Assembly (NCBI GenBank): GCA_034006035.1
Contig: JAVETN010000007.1
Location: 90,819 to 154,818 of the forward strand
Direction: 5' to 3'
DNA: 64,000 nucleotides
DNA from: Desulforegulaceae bacterium
GTDB taxonomy: Bacteria > Desulfobacterota > Desulfobacteria > Desulfobacterales > JACKCP01
The position numbers and the translations under genes are program-made. Under the pieces are notes generated by a model. It searched no databases and was not told the origin of the DNA. It saw nothing but the letters and a program-made list of their open reading frames with translations. Below, one piece after another: positions 33,936-47,200 of the stretch (positions are counted from its first letter, which is position 1; every line of letters begins with the position of its first letter).

Positions 33936-34463
33936 TTTAAGGGCATGATAAAAATCATCTTTACTAATTTGATAATGATTTAGTCTTGAAAGAAATTTCT
34001 TTGAGTTACCATATCCGATTCTAAGTATTTTTCCTAGTTTACTTCTTTTTTCAGCAGATCCAACACATCCTGAAAGTCCTGAATTTAAAAGGTCTTTCAT
34101 TGTGAATTCATTTTGGACATTATCTAATATTCTTATTTTTGCTTTTAACAAAGCATCTTTAATATTTTCAGGAGAGGCATTTTCAACGCCTATATTCCCT
34201 TTTTTCAAGGCTTCGCCCTGTGAAAGATAGGCATTTTTGCACCCTGGTATTTCTTTGTTTATTCTTTCCCTTATTTTTTCGCCGGCCCAGTCAGGATCTG
34301 TAAAAACTATGACTCCGTTTTTTTCATTTGCCCATTTTATTTCCTCAAAGATTAAGCTTTTGATTCTAAAGCCAGAGGTAATAATTATTTCAGCTTTTAC
34401 AGCTTTTTTAATAGCTGATTCATCGTCTTTTCCCTCAACAACTATTGTTTCCTTAATTATCAA
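33918..34463 (-). CDS. RNase M5-like Toprim protein (RnmV)
   Basis: 181-aa protein. It starts with the Toprim motif IVVEGKDDESAIKKAVKAEIIIT (Glu in VEGKDD about residue 10), then GVIVFTDPDWAGEKIRERI with the Toprim DPD (about residues 56-58). GCKNAYL, IGVENASPENIKDAL and a 60-residue C-terminal domain with LNSGLSGCVGS follow. This is the layout of Bacillus RNase M5, which matures the ends of 5S rRNA. That enzyme is mostly known from Firmicutes, so its presence in a proteobacterial-looking genome is notable. Its 3' end overlaps comEC. Confidence 0.85.
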   Translation of the reverse strand: MIIKETIVVEGKDDESAIKKAVKAEIIITSGFRIKSLIFEEIKWANEKNGVIVFTDPDWAGEKIRERINKEIPGCKNAYLSQGEALKKGNIGVENASPENIKDALLKAKIRILDNVQNEFTMKDLLNSGLSGCVGSAEKRSKLGKILRIGYGNSKKFLSRLNHYQISKDDFYHALKSIQKS

Positions 34464-34627
34464 CTGAAGTCTCCATAAATTTCAATTTTTCAAACGAGGA
34501 TCCTATACCATAAACTGCGAAAAAATAAAAAAGAATAACCATGGAGTAAAATGAAAGCAATCAGATTTGAAAACTAAAAAAACAATAGAGATGGGTTTAT
34601 GGGTTTTGTGGAGGTGAAGTAACAAAC

Positions 34628-34650
34628 TCTGCCGGTTCTAACCGGCAGAA
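34628..34650 (-). terminator. Terminator-like hairpin after superoxide reductase gene
   Basis: TCTGCCGGTT (34628-34637) pairs with AACCGGCAGA (34640-34649) around a 2-base loop. It lies about 20 bp past the stop on the minus strand, followed by GTTTGTT. The tail is only moderately U-rich. Confidence 0.6.
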
Positions 34651-34669
34651 TTTGTAAATTTATAAAAAA

Positions 34670-35065
34670 CTATGAAACTTTAATCTCAGCTGAGCTTTCC
34701 CAAAGTCCGTGAATATTGCAATATGAAGTAGCAATAAGCTGTCCTGATGACTTTAGTCTTATTTTTGTAGTAACAAAGGGTTCGCTGTAAGATGAGCCTT
34801 CATTTGCACCTTTTGCTGATTCTCCGTGGGCTGCAAAATCAAAGGAGGAAAGTTCATAAATGAATTTTTCCCCTTCAGGTTTGAAATAGAGCTTAATCCA
34901 TCTTATATGGTGTTCTGTTGTATTAGGGTGGGCAATTTCATCACCAATTGAAAGAGTTACTTCAAAAGGGGAATCTGCTGAAACTTCGCTTTTGCAGTTT
35001 ATAATCGGGATATGTTTTTCATTTTTCCAATCGCCTGACTGATAGAATTCACCAATTTTTGACAT
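34670..35065 (-). CDS. Superoxide reductase, class II (neelaredoxin type)
   Basis: 131-aa protein that reduces superoxide to hydrogen peroxide in the cytosol of anaerobes without making oxygen. The catalytic iron ligands are visible: His in NEKHIPII, the two His of HPNTTEHH, and Cys and His in SYCNIHGLW near the C-terminus. The Glu-Lys beside the first His (EKH) is the conserved active-site lysine segment. There is no N-terminal desulforedoxin Cys4 centre, so it is class II (neelaredoxin) rather than desulfoferrodoxin. Its ribosome binding site is GGAGGTG. It is monocistronic and supports an anaerobic lifestyle for the host. Confidence 0.92.
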   Translation of the reverse strand: MSKIGEFYQSGDWKNEKHIPIINCKSEVSADSPFEVTLSIGDEIAHPNTTEHHIRWIKLYFKPEGEKFIYELSSFDFAAHGESAKGANEGSSYSEPFVTTKIRLKSSGQLIATSYCNIHGLWESSAEIKVS

Positions 35066-35274
35066 TTCTTAGCACCTCCGTTTTAATTAGATTAAAATTT
35101 AACGTAAATGACGATTTTAATGCGATCAAGACTTAAAGCAGATAATTAATCTGGAAACTGAACTTAGTTTTTTGTCTTGGATCATTAACTTATATTAATA
35201 CATAAATTCAAGTTTACAAGTTTTTTTGCAGGGGTAAGTCTGAAATCTGGGTTCTTTGATAATTGGGCAGAATT

Positions 35275-35303
35275 TGGAAAAGGGCGGAGATTTCCGCCCT
35301 TAA
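35275..35303 (-). terminator. Terminator after coiled-coil gene
   Basis: AAGGGCGGA/TCCGCCCTT hairpin on the minus strand, just past the stop at 35311, followed by TTTTCC. Confidence 0.7.
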
Positions 35304-35310
35304 TTATTTT

Positions 35311-37029
35311 TTAAAGTGCTTTTTCTAAAGTTTCAGTTTTTGGAGCCTCAGTTTTTATTTCAACTTCTTCTATAATTTCTTTATCTTTTTTTTCAAGTAC
35401 ATTTAGAAGTCCTGCTTTGTAGCTGTCAGATACATTTCCAAGTGACTTGATCTGCTCTCTTATAGTTTTTTTCTCACTGGAAGACGGTGCAAAGGCAAGG
35501 GCTTTTTCAAGATTTTTTTCAATTTCTTCAAAATCAGGAGTTCCTTTAGCTTTTGCAAGAGCTTTTACATTGTCAAGGTAGAAGCTGTGAATAAGAGAGT
35601 AAACTTCTTTTTTCTCGTAGTTTGTGCTTTTAATGGTTTCTGGAGCATAAATTTCAGGAAGAGTCATTAGATGAAATTCCCCTGTAGGAGAAAATTTACC
35701 CTGATACACTTTAAGTCCGTCTTTTGAATTTTTAAGATAAAAATTACCTGTATTTGAAATACTTGCTCCTATGAGAATAACTACAAGAAATCCAAATGCT
35801 GCAATAAGACCAATTATACTTTTGTTCATAAGCCCTCCGTTATCACCGGTGTTGTTAATTTGTGGATTTTTGATTTTATTAAAATCTGGTTTCAGTGAAG
35901 AAATCTTTTGTGCAGATTCAGATACTTTTGTAAAAATTGTTTTATTAAGCTCTTCTTCTTTTTCAAGAAGTTCAGCTTCTTTTTTCTTAAGACTGTCTTC
36001 TTTTGCTTTTAATTTTTCTTTGTTTGACTCTAGATCTTTTTCTCTTTTTTCAATTTCTTCTAGTTTTGCTTTTGTTTTATTTTGGGCTTCAAGAGTTTCT
36101 TTTTCAAGTTTTTCCAGCTCTGATTTTTTATTATCAAGTTCTTCTTGAGATTTTTTAATTTCTTCTGTTTTTTTGTCTAAATCAGCACTGGATTGGTCTG
36201 CTGCGGTTTTTGCTTTTTCAGCTTCAGCTTTTAGAGTTTCAGCATCTTTTTTCGCTTTTTCAGCTTCGGTTTTTAGACTTTCAACATCTTTTTTTGCTTT
36301 CTCGGCTTCAGCTTTAAGAGCTTCAACATCTTTTTTCGCTTTTTCAGCTTCAGCTTTAAGGGTTTCAACGTCTTTTTTTGCTTTTTCGGCTTCAGCTTTT
36401 AGAGCTTCAGCTTCTTTTTTAACTTTTTCGGCTTCAGTTTTAAGAGTTTCGCCTTCTTTCTTTGATTTTTCAGCTTTAGAAAGTTTATCTTCAGCTTCTT
36501 TTGCTTTTGCCTTTAAATCTTTTTCCGTAGAATCAAGACTTTCTTTGGCTTTTTTTGCTTCATTAAGCTTGTCATTGGCTTCTTTTAAAGCTTTTTCAGC
36601 CTGGGATAATTTAGCTTCAGCCTCTTTTTCTTTTTTATTTAAGTTTTCTTCAGCTTTTTTAAGCTCGGCTTCCTTTTTACTAAGAGCTTCATCTTTTTTG
36701 GGAGCAGCTGGAGCTTTAACTTCTTTTACAGGAGCTGGATCAGCCTTTGTTTTTTTTGCTGGCTCTGAAAAAATATTTGAAAAATCCTTTAATAGAATTT
36801 CTTTAAGCTTTTTGTTGTTGCCTTTAATGAACTTAGGGGCTGTAAAATCTTTTTTAAATTCTGTTTTTTTAGGAACAAAAAGTTTTGCAGGCTTCCATTG
36901 TTCAAATTTTCTCAAAAGAATATTTTCTGGCTCTTGTTGTTTTTTCTTCTTTTGAGCAGCCTTTTTAGTTGTAGCAGCTTTCTTTTTAGGCTGGGTTGTT
37001 TTTTTTGGGTTGGTCTTTTTTTTTGCCAT
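35311..37029 (-). CDS. Long coiled-coil membrane protein with 14-residue repeats
   Basis: About 570 aa, unrecognised as a family. It opens with a Lys-rich, histone-like stretch (KKKTNPKKTTQPKKKAATTK), then a region with Pro/Ala (about 95-110). A long uninterrupted coiled coil (about 115-370) includes six to seven 14-residue units of the type EAEKAKKDVETLKA, i.e. two heptads each. After a short linker there is one membrane helix (SIIGLIAAFGFLVVILIGASI, about 400-420) and a C-terminal domain of about 150 residues ending in acidic repeats. ATG 37029 is used because GAGGA lies just upstream; earlier in-frame starts have none. A rod protruding from or lining the membrane is plausible; function unknown. 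Confidence 0.75.
   Translation of the reverse strand: MAKKKTNPKKTTQPKKKAATTKKAAQKKKKQQEPENILLRKFEQWKPAKLFVPKKTEFKKDFTAPKFIKGNNKKLKEILLKDFSNIFSEPAKKTKADPAPVKEVKAPAAPKKDEALSKKEAELKKAEENLNKKEKEAEAKLSQAEKALKEANDKLNEAKKAKESLDSTEKDLKAKAKEAEDKLSKAEKSKKEGETLKTEAEKVKKEAEALKAEAEKAKKDVETLKAEAEKAKKDVEALKAEAEKAKKDVESLKTEAEKAKKDAETLKAEAEKAKTAADQSSADLDKKTEEIKKSQEELDNKKSELEKLEKETLEAQNKTKAKLEEIEKREKDLESNKEKLKAKEDSLKKKEAELLEKEEELNKTIFTKVSESAQKISSLKPDFNKIKNPQINNTGDNGGLMNKSIIGLIAAFGFLVVILIGASISNTGNFYLKNSKDGLKVYQGKFSPTGEFHLMTLPEIYAPETIKSTNYEKKEVYSLIHSFYLDNVKALAKAKGTPDFEEIEKNLEKALAFAPSSSEKKTIREQIKSLGNVSDSYKAGLLNVLEKKDKEIIEEVEIKTEAPKTETLEKAL
36211..36480 (-). repeat. 42-bp tandem repeat inside the coiled-coil gene
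   Basis: Units starting at 36211, 36253, 36295, 36337, 36379, 36421 and about 36463 recur exactly every 42 bp, with mostly third-position differences. They encode the 14-residue coiled-coil unit. In-frame unit gain or loss would not disrupt the heptad phase. Confidence 0.85.
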
Positions 37030-37239
37030 ATCGTCCTCTTTCATTTCTCCAAGATGTATATATTGATTTTTTCTTTTATTTTCCTTTATGTTAACCAAAA
37101 TTCATATATTATCATCATTGTTTTGTAAACCACTAATTAAGTAAACAGCTGAATACAGCTAATGTTTATTCCAGATTAAACAAAAAAATTTAAAAGAAAA
37201 TACTGGGTTTTTACTTTATTTAATAAAAATTTTTGGTTT

Positions 37240-37274
37240 CCATTGTTGACAAAAATAAACAATGGGGGTAAATT
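37240..37274 (+). promoter_or_regulatory. Promoter with overlapping inverted repeat (operator candidate)
   Basis: -35 TTGACA (37246-37251), 17-bp spacer, -10 TAAATT (37269-37274). The arms CCATTGTT (37240-37247) and AACAATGG (37258-37265) form a perfect 8-bp inverted repeat over the -35 box, a typical place for a repressor. It reads towards the 55-aa gene at 37385; the gap between 37030 and 37384 holds nothing else I can identify. Confidence 0.45.
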
Positions 37275-37384
37275 AATCAAATCTTTCCCGCTGTCCACAA
37301 GATTTTCCAAAAAAAAAGAGATTGCCAAAATTAAAATTTATTTAGTTTTGGAGTTCTATTTTTAAAAAATGGAAGGAGAGTAAG

Positions 37385-37552
37385 ATGTTAAACACAAATG
37401 TAGATTACAAAAAAGTAAGCTTAGATGGTTTAAATGCAATGAAACATCGCGATTCTATAAAACGATACCAGGAAAAAGGCTGGATGCTTTGCGGTGTGGC
37501 TCCGATTACAAGCGAACGGCGAATGGAATATAGATTTAAAAAACCAAGATAG
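37385..37552 (+). CDS. Small protein, 55 aa, unrecognised
   Basis: ATG at 37385 follows GGAAGGAGAG at good distance. The 55-residue product is neutral to basic with Trp, two Met and one Cys (EKGWMLCGVAP), and ends RRMEYRFKKPR. The mix of GAT/CGC/GCG codons and absence of low-complexity stretches argue for real coding. No homology comes to mind; the fold seems to be a short alpha/beta unit with a basic tail. It stands alone between a divergent gene and the mgtE terminator. Confidence 0.6.
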   Translation: MLNTNVDYKKVSLDGLNAMKHRDSIKRYQEKGWMLCGVAPITSERRMEYRFKKPR

Positions 37553-37796
37553 TCTAAAATCAGGGTTTTTTCAGTTAACTTACAAATGAGCTAAAAAATT
37601 CTGAAGTTTAAGTTTTATTTAAACTTGAAAATTAAGTAAAGGGCAGTTTATGTTCAGCTTTGTTGAATTCTAATTATGAGGCCTTAAAAATGAAAGAGAG
37701 TTTCAGGGTAGCGGGAGAGTTTAGAAACTTGCCTTGAAATAAAGTTTTTGATTAAATCTTGAAGTTTAAAATATACAAAATTTTTTTTAGATGATA

Positions 37797-37825
37797 AAAA
37801 CGGCTGAAGTTTTTCAGCCGTTTGT
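37797..37825. terminator. Bidirectional terminator after mgtE
   Basis: AAACGGCTGAA (about 37798-37808) pairs with TTCAGCCGTTT (about 37813-37823), flanked by T runs on the plus strand and by TTTTTA on the minus strand. It ends the mgtE transcript. Confidence 0.85.
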
Positions 37826-37829
37826 TTTT

Positions 37830-39209
37830 TTAAAGACCTAAAAGAAGCTTTGCTGTAGTAAAATATATCACAAGCCCTGAAATATCAACAATGGTAGTAA
37901 GGGCTGGACTTGCAACAACAGCAGGATCAAGCTTCATTTTTGCTATTGTCATTGGAAGAGCTGCTCCTACAAGAGTGGCAGTAACCACCTGAATAGACAG
38001 AGCCACAGCAACAACCAATCCTATATTATAAATACTTATTCCCGCCGGAAAAACTGAATTCCATGAAAGAACAAGTACCTGAAAAAAGGTAAGACAGCCT
38101 AGAAGAGCTGCTGTGAGAAAAGCAACTTTTAATTCTTTGAAAATTACTTTAAATATATCCTTGGGATTTATTTCGTTTAATGCCAGGGCTCTAACAACCA
38201 CAGTAGCTGCCTGACTTCCTGTGTTTCCTCCGGCATCAGTCATCAAAGGCATATATAAGGTTAGAAGAATAAGGCTTTCCAGGGCGTCCTGGTAGTTTTT
38301 TATTATATAACCAGACATAAGCCCTAGAAAAGAAAGTCCGACAATCCAGATTGCCCTGTTTTTGAAATGAACAAATGAAGTTGTTTTAAGATATACTCCG
38401 GCCTCATGTTCACCTGAAATGGCCATGAGTTTTTCTATATCTTCTGTGTGCTCCTGGGTGATAATATCTATGGCATCATCATAGGTAAGAATTCCAACAA
38501 GGGAGTTTCCTCCATTAATAACAGGCAAAGCTATCAAATCATATTTTTGAATTGTTCTTGCAGCTTTTTCCTGATCATCATAGGCATTTGCAAAAATCAT
38601 TTTGGTATGCATTATTGATTCAACAGATTCGTCTGCTCTTGCAAGGATAAGATCTTTTAGGGAGACAAATCCTGTTAATTGTCTTTTTTCGTTTATTATA
38701 TATGCATAATAAATTGTTTCTTTATTTGGAGCTTCCAGTCTTAGTTTGTTTATGGCTTCTTTGGCTGTGAGCTCTTTTGAAAGGGTGGCATAGTCAGATG
38801 TCATCATAGCCCCTACTGTTCCTTCAGGGTAGGCTGATAACTTTCTTATGTCTTCACGCTCAGCCTGAGCAAGAGCGGGTAGAATAAGCTCTCTTTTTTC
38901 TTCAGGTATTTTTTTTAGAAGGTCTACTCTGTCGTCATGGGCCATATAGGTAATTATCTGGGCCAGGTCGTTTCGTTTCATTACTTTGGCAAGCTCAAGC
39001 TGAAGTTCTAGATCAAGATAGCTGAATATTTCAGCTTTTCTGAAAGGGTCGGCTTCCATAAGAATTGTTTTTACTTCATCTGGCTCAAGGCCAGCAATAA
39101 AATCAGCTACAACAGGAGAGGGTGCTGTTTCAATGAGAAGTTTTATTTCTTTAAGGTTTCCATTATTCAGGTATTCTTTGAGCTGCGGTAAAAGAATGGG
39201 ATTTTTCAT
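37830..39209 (-). CDS. mgtE: MgtE magnesium transporter/channel
   Basis: 459-aa Mg2+ channel of the inner membrane. Domains in order: N-terminal superhelical domain (FIAGLEPDEVKTILMEADPFRKAEIFSYL; YPEGTVGAMMTSDY at its end), two CBS domains (about residues 140-255, with LTGFVSLKDLILA and LVGILTYDDAIDII) and five membrane helices. The pore signature TDAGGNTGSQAATVVVRALAL, LVGAALPMTIAKMKLDPAVVASPALTTIVDISGLVIYF is intact. ATG 39209 was chosen since GGAGG precedes it by 6 bases; the ATG at 39221 overlaps that site. A 38-codon leader ORF sits about 60 bp upstream. Confidence 0.95.
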   Translation of the reverse strand: MKNPILLPQLKEYLNNGNLKEIKLLIETAPSPVVADFIAGLEPDEVKTILMEADPFRKAEIFSYLDLELQLELAKVMKRNDLAQIITYMAHDDRVDLLKKIPEEKRELILPALAQAEREDIRKLSAYPEGTVGAMMTSDYATLSKELTAKEAINKLRLEAPNKETIYYAYIINEKRQLTGFVSLKDLILARADESVESIMHTKMIFANAYDDQEKAARTIQKYDLIALPVINGGNSLVGILTYDDAIDIITQEHTEDIEKLMAISGEHEAGVYLKTTSFVHFKNRAIWIVGLSFLGLMSGYIIKNYQDALESLILLTLYMPLMTDAGGNTGSQAATVVVRALALNEINPKDIFKVIFKELKVAFLTAALLGCLTFFQVLVLSWNSVFPAGISIYNIGLVVAVALSIQVVTATLVGAALPMTIAKMKLDPAVVASPALTTIVDISGLVIYFTTAKLLLGL

Positions 39210-39268
39210 TACTGCCTCCATAACCGCAAAGAAAAAAAAGCAGGGGCAGTAATGAGTTGTTTAGAGGA

Positions 39269-39385
39269 TTAAATCATTACGCTCGACTGCGAATTTATTT
39301 TGCGTTGGTTTAATAAATTGTTTTTGGAAATTTGATTTCCCTTTGCAAGTTTTTTCCAACTGCCAGGGTCTTCGCCGTCATTCAT
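39269..39385 (-). CDS. Possible mgtE leader ORF, 38 aa
   Basis: Reading from ATG 39385 with a good AAGGA ribosome binding site 6 bases ahead, it encodes MNDGEDPGSWKKLAKG... and ends at TAA 39271-39269, about 60 bases before mgtE. No other gene fits in this 306-bp gap. Its position matches leader peptides such as MgtL that report Mg2+ or ribosome stress, but the sequence has no proline or acidic run like those. It might also be an independent small protein. Confidence 0.4.
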   Translation of the reverse strand: MNDGEDPGSWKKLAKGNQISKNNLLNQRKINSQSSVMI

Positions 39386-39515
39386 GACTTGTCCTTTTAT
39401 TTATGATTTTAATGAAAAACCAAAATACTTAATTAAAGGTATTGAGTTTTTTGGTTGCAAATATAAAATCTTAGGCTTTAATTATAATTGACTGAGCCCA
39501 ATGTCAACAAGAAGT

Positions 39516-40181
39516 TTAGTTTAAAATTCTGTCTATTTTATAGGGAGAAATTAGAAGTCCTGATTCTTTTGAAAAAGTTACCTTGTATTTCAGCTGATTC
39601 ATTGTTTCTACAAGGCTTCTGCCAAAAATAAGATCGAGCATATATGAAGCAGCTTTTTGTTTTTCAGCAACAATTTCTCTTATATTTATATCAAATAAGA
39701 TTATGTCTTTAAGGCTTGTAAGTGCTTTTTCACTGGTTTCAATTTTTTCAAGAAGATATTTTATTTCATCATAAGAACATTTTTTATCATGTTCTTTTAT
39801 CAATTGGGCAAGACCTTCAATTTTTTCAAAAACAACTTCTCTTGTTAATAAATTTTTATTCATCATGGCAATGATGGGTTTGGTATCCCAGCATTTTAAA
39901 ATTCTGCATTCAACTGGCCTTGAATCATAGATTGAACAAAGTTTTGATTCTTCATCAAGATAAAGACATGTCCAGGATTTACTTTTTCCTTTAATTTTTA
40001 TCAGCTCATTTTCAAGGGTAATTGCTCTATTTTCTCTTGGATCAAATGCAGTTTCACCTTTTCTTAATGTTACAAGATCTGAAGGCGGAATTTTTCCTTG
40101 AACCATAAGGTATTTATCTTCAATGTGAAGGGTAGGACCGCTTTTTTCACAGCATTTACCACACTTTTTGCATTCTTTCAT
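39516..40181 (-). CDS. YkgJ-type Cys-cluster (putative Fe-S/Zn) protein
   Basis: 221-aa cytosolic protein. The N-terminal cysteine cluster CKKCGKCCEKSGPTLH (about residues 4-19) and the second cluster CLYLDEESKLCSIYDSRPVECRILKCW match the CxxCxxCC family (YkgJ/UPF0153), thought to bind a zinc or iron-sulfur centre. The rest is helical with several Lys/Glu-rich segments and no known enzyme motif. The exact function of the family is unknown. It lies upstream of mgtE on the same strand but 306 bp away, so probably separate. Confidence 0.85.
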   Translation of the reverse strand: MKECKKCGKCCEKSGPTLHIEDKYLMVQGKIPPSDLVTLRKGETAFDPRENRAITLENELIKIKGKSKSWTCLYLDEESKLCSIYDSRPVECRILKCWDTKPIIAMMNKNLLTREVVFEKIEGLAQLIKEHDKKCSYDEIKYLLEKIETSEKALTSLKDIILFDINIREIVAEKQKAASYMLDLIFGRSLVETMNQLKYKVTFSKESGLLISPYKIDRILN

Positions 40182-40289
40182 TAAAACACCTCTTAAAAAA
40201 CCTGATCCGGAAGTTTTTTTGTTTAGTTAATCAAGGGAATTTTTTTAGTTTTTATTTTACGGTTAATTGAAAATAAAACTATTTAAACA

Positions 40290-40327
40290 TAATAACCGCC
40301 CTGAAATCAAATTCAGGGCGGTTATTA
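40290..40327 (-). terminator. Terminator after PFOR gene
   Basis: ATAACCGCCCTGAA pairs with TTCAGGGCGGTTAT as a long stem just after the PFOR stop. It is followed on the minus strand by TATTATGTTT. Confidence 0.75.
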
Positions 40328-40350
40328 GCAATATTTAGCAAACCTTAAAA

Positions 40351-44213
<3,863 letters not shown>

Positions 44214-47200
44214 TTATTTGTCAAAAAGTTTTTTACCTGATTTGATTAGAGAATAAAAATCTTTAGCAGGAACTGGTCTGCTGAAATAATAGCCTTGAAT
44301 CTCATCACAATCAAGTGTTTTGAGTACATCTATCTGAGTTTTTCTTTCAACTCCCTCTGCAGTAACTTTTAAATTAAGGTTGGAAGCAAGGGATAAAATA
44401 GATTTTATAATTGAGACATCTTCATTGGAGTCTGGAAAGTCATCCAGAAAAGATTTATCTATTTTCAATTCATCAATAGGAAATTTTTTAAGATAGCCAA
44501 GGGAGGAATAACCTGTGCCAAAATCATCAATTGCAATTTTGGAGCCCATTTCTTTTATTCTTTTTGTAGTTTCTTCGGCAAGCTCAGGATCTGACATAAC
44601 AACGCTTTCAGTTATTTCAAAATTGACAAATTTAGGGTCTGAGCCGGTTTTTGCAAAAATATCAGTTATTTTTTCAATCAGTTCAGGATCATGAAATTGG
44701 GCACCCGATAGATTTACCGAGACATGGAGATCTTTAAATCCTGATTTATGCCAAAATCCAAGTTCAGCCACGGCTTTTTCCATTACCCATTTTCCTATGG
44801 GGATAATATGGCCGTTATCTTCTGCTATTGGAATGAAAAGAGCCGGAGATATGACTTGTCCGTTTTTTATCCATCTGATAAGTGCTTCAGCTCCTGTTAT
44901 TTTTCCTGTTAAAAGAGAGACTTTGGGCTGATAATAAAGTTCAAATTCATTGTTTGAAAGTGCATGGGCAAGATTTTGTTCTGTTTCAAGCTGTTTTGCA
45001 GCTGACTCATCCATTGACTGGGTAAAAAAACTAATTGTTCTTTTGCCCTTGTTTTTTCCCCGATACATTGCCATTTCAGCATTTTTTATCAATGTTTCAG
45101 CTGAATTACCATCTTCGGGGAAAAATGCAATTCCAATGTTTGAGCCAAGAAGAATTTCTCTTTCATCAATTTTATAAGGTCCTTCTATTATTTTTTGAAT
45201 CTTGGAGGCTTTTTTTATAACTGCATTTTGATTGTGGGCTTCTGGTGCCAGGATAAGAAATTTGTCACCTACAAACCTTGCAATAACTATTTGTTCAGGA
45301 ATAGAGGCTCTAAGCCTTTTTGCAACAAGATAAAGGATTTTGTCTCCTGCCAGATGACCTAAAGCGTCGTTTATATTTTTAAAATTATTTAAATCTATAA
45401 ATAAAAGTGCAAAAGTTTCTTGGTTTTTTTTGTTAAAGTTGATTTTTTGTTTTGTAATATCAGTGAAAAGCTTTCTATTGGGAAGCTCTGTGATTGCATC
45501 GTGATAGGTTTGATAATGAAGTTTTTCCTTGTCTAAAACTGATTCTGTAATGTCATGGAAAAGTCCTAGATAATTTATAACATCTCCTATTTTATTTCTT
45601 ATTGCTGTAATTGAAAGGAGCTGGGGATAGGGCTGACCATTTTTTCTTCTATTCCAGATTTCTCCTGTCCACTGGCCTATGTGGTTAATGCTGTACCACA
45701 TTTTTTTATAAAATTCTTTGTCATGCCTGCCTGAGTTTAAAAATTTTGGATTTTTACCTATTACTTCTTCTTTGGAATACCCGGTAATTTCTGTGAAAAA
45801 AGGGTTTATCCTTACAATTTTATTATCTGAATCTGTAATGCAAATACCTTCTATTGAATTTTGAAAAAAAGCCTCAGACATTATCATAAGTGATTCATAG
45901 GCTTTGTGAGTTGTTTCTTCCCTTATGTAAATATATGCTGAGTTTATGTTTTTAAAAGGAGAAATAGTTAAAGAAAAAATTCTGTCTTTATCAGTAAATT
46001 CAATTTCCTGGGTTAAGTTGGTTTCAAAGGCGGATTTGATTTTTTCAGTAAAAAAATCTGGAAGCTGTTTTCCTTTTTTCAAAGAAAGAATTTCCATTAT
46101 ATTTAAGGCAGCTTTATTTAAATAGGTAAGATTACCCTGGAGATCAACTCTTAAAACTGGATTGGGATTGTCGTCTGGAAATTTTGCAAGCATTTTTGCC
46201 TGCTCTTCGCTTTTTTTTCTTTCTTCTACTTCTTTTTCAAGGCTTGATTTTTTTTCAAAAAGATCTTCCATAAATTTATTGAAGTATTTGGAAAGCCTTC
46301 CTATTTCGTCGGAAGAATCATAGGGCAGTCTTACATTTAAATTCCCTTTGGTTGCTGTTTTAATTTTTTCAGTCAACAAATACAATGGCTGGGTAATTGA
46401 TTTCCTAAGAAAAAATAAAATTGGAATGGCTAAAAAAATTAAAATAAGATGGGTATACCCAAAAATTTTAAAAATCATTTTTGTTGTTGAGTAAATTTCT
46501 GTTTTACAACCCACAGCACAGATTATTAAATTATAATCTTCCAAAAATTTGAAGTAGATTAGTTTTTTTTTTGGAGATTGGCCTGACTTTGAATCCAACA
46601 GGGCTTCAATTTTTCCTGATTTTATTTTATTTATATTTTCGATTGTTTCTTTGGTTTTTGCATAATTGGTTTCATCAATGTTTTTACCTTTAAGAGTTGG
46701 ATGAATTAAAAAATTACCTTTAGTATCCATTATAAAAGCATAGCCGGTTTTGCCAAACTTTAAAGATTGAATGTTTTTTTCAAGATCTTCAATTTTTAAA
46801 AGGGTGTTGAATTCGCTTTTATATGCTGCTGCTGAAACAATCCAGTTCCATGGTTTATAATGGATAAAATAAAGAGCTTTTTCTCTTTCCTTTAATTCAT
46901 CTGGGTTTTTCCAGTTATATTCAAGATAGTTTTCGTCTGATTCAAATTTTTTTTGGATAAAATCAAACTTGAAAACATTTTGTTTATACATTTCCTTTTG
47001 GGGATGCATAACTATAGTTCCGTTTAAGTCTATGACATAAATATATCCAGTTTGACCTATTGTCTGCCGGGAAAGAAGTTCTATTGCTTTGTTTTGTTTT
47101 ATTATATTTTGGTAAGGACTTTTAGATTGAGTATTTATAAAGTCAATGGCTTCAATGTTTGTTGAAACAATGGTTTTTAAATGGTTTTTTATTGAAACTT

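Noticed and set aside
34551..34577. Eight-residue ORF (MKAIRFEN) behind a GGAG
   Set aside because: Too short and in a region without conservation evidence; could be chance.
36173..36955. 260-aa open frame on the plus strand, rich in Ser, Ala and Phe
   Set aside because: It is the antisense image of the Lys/Glu/Ala-rich coiled-coil repeats on the minus strand; its composition is the expected complement of that code and it has no ribosome binding site.
39210..39515. M-box magnesium riboswitch before mgtE
   Set aside because: None of the conserved M-box blocks can be aligned to this gap; the sequence is better explained as a short ORF plus leader.
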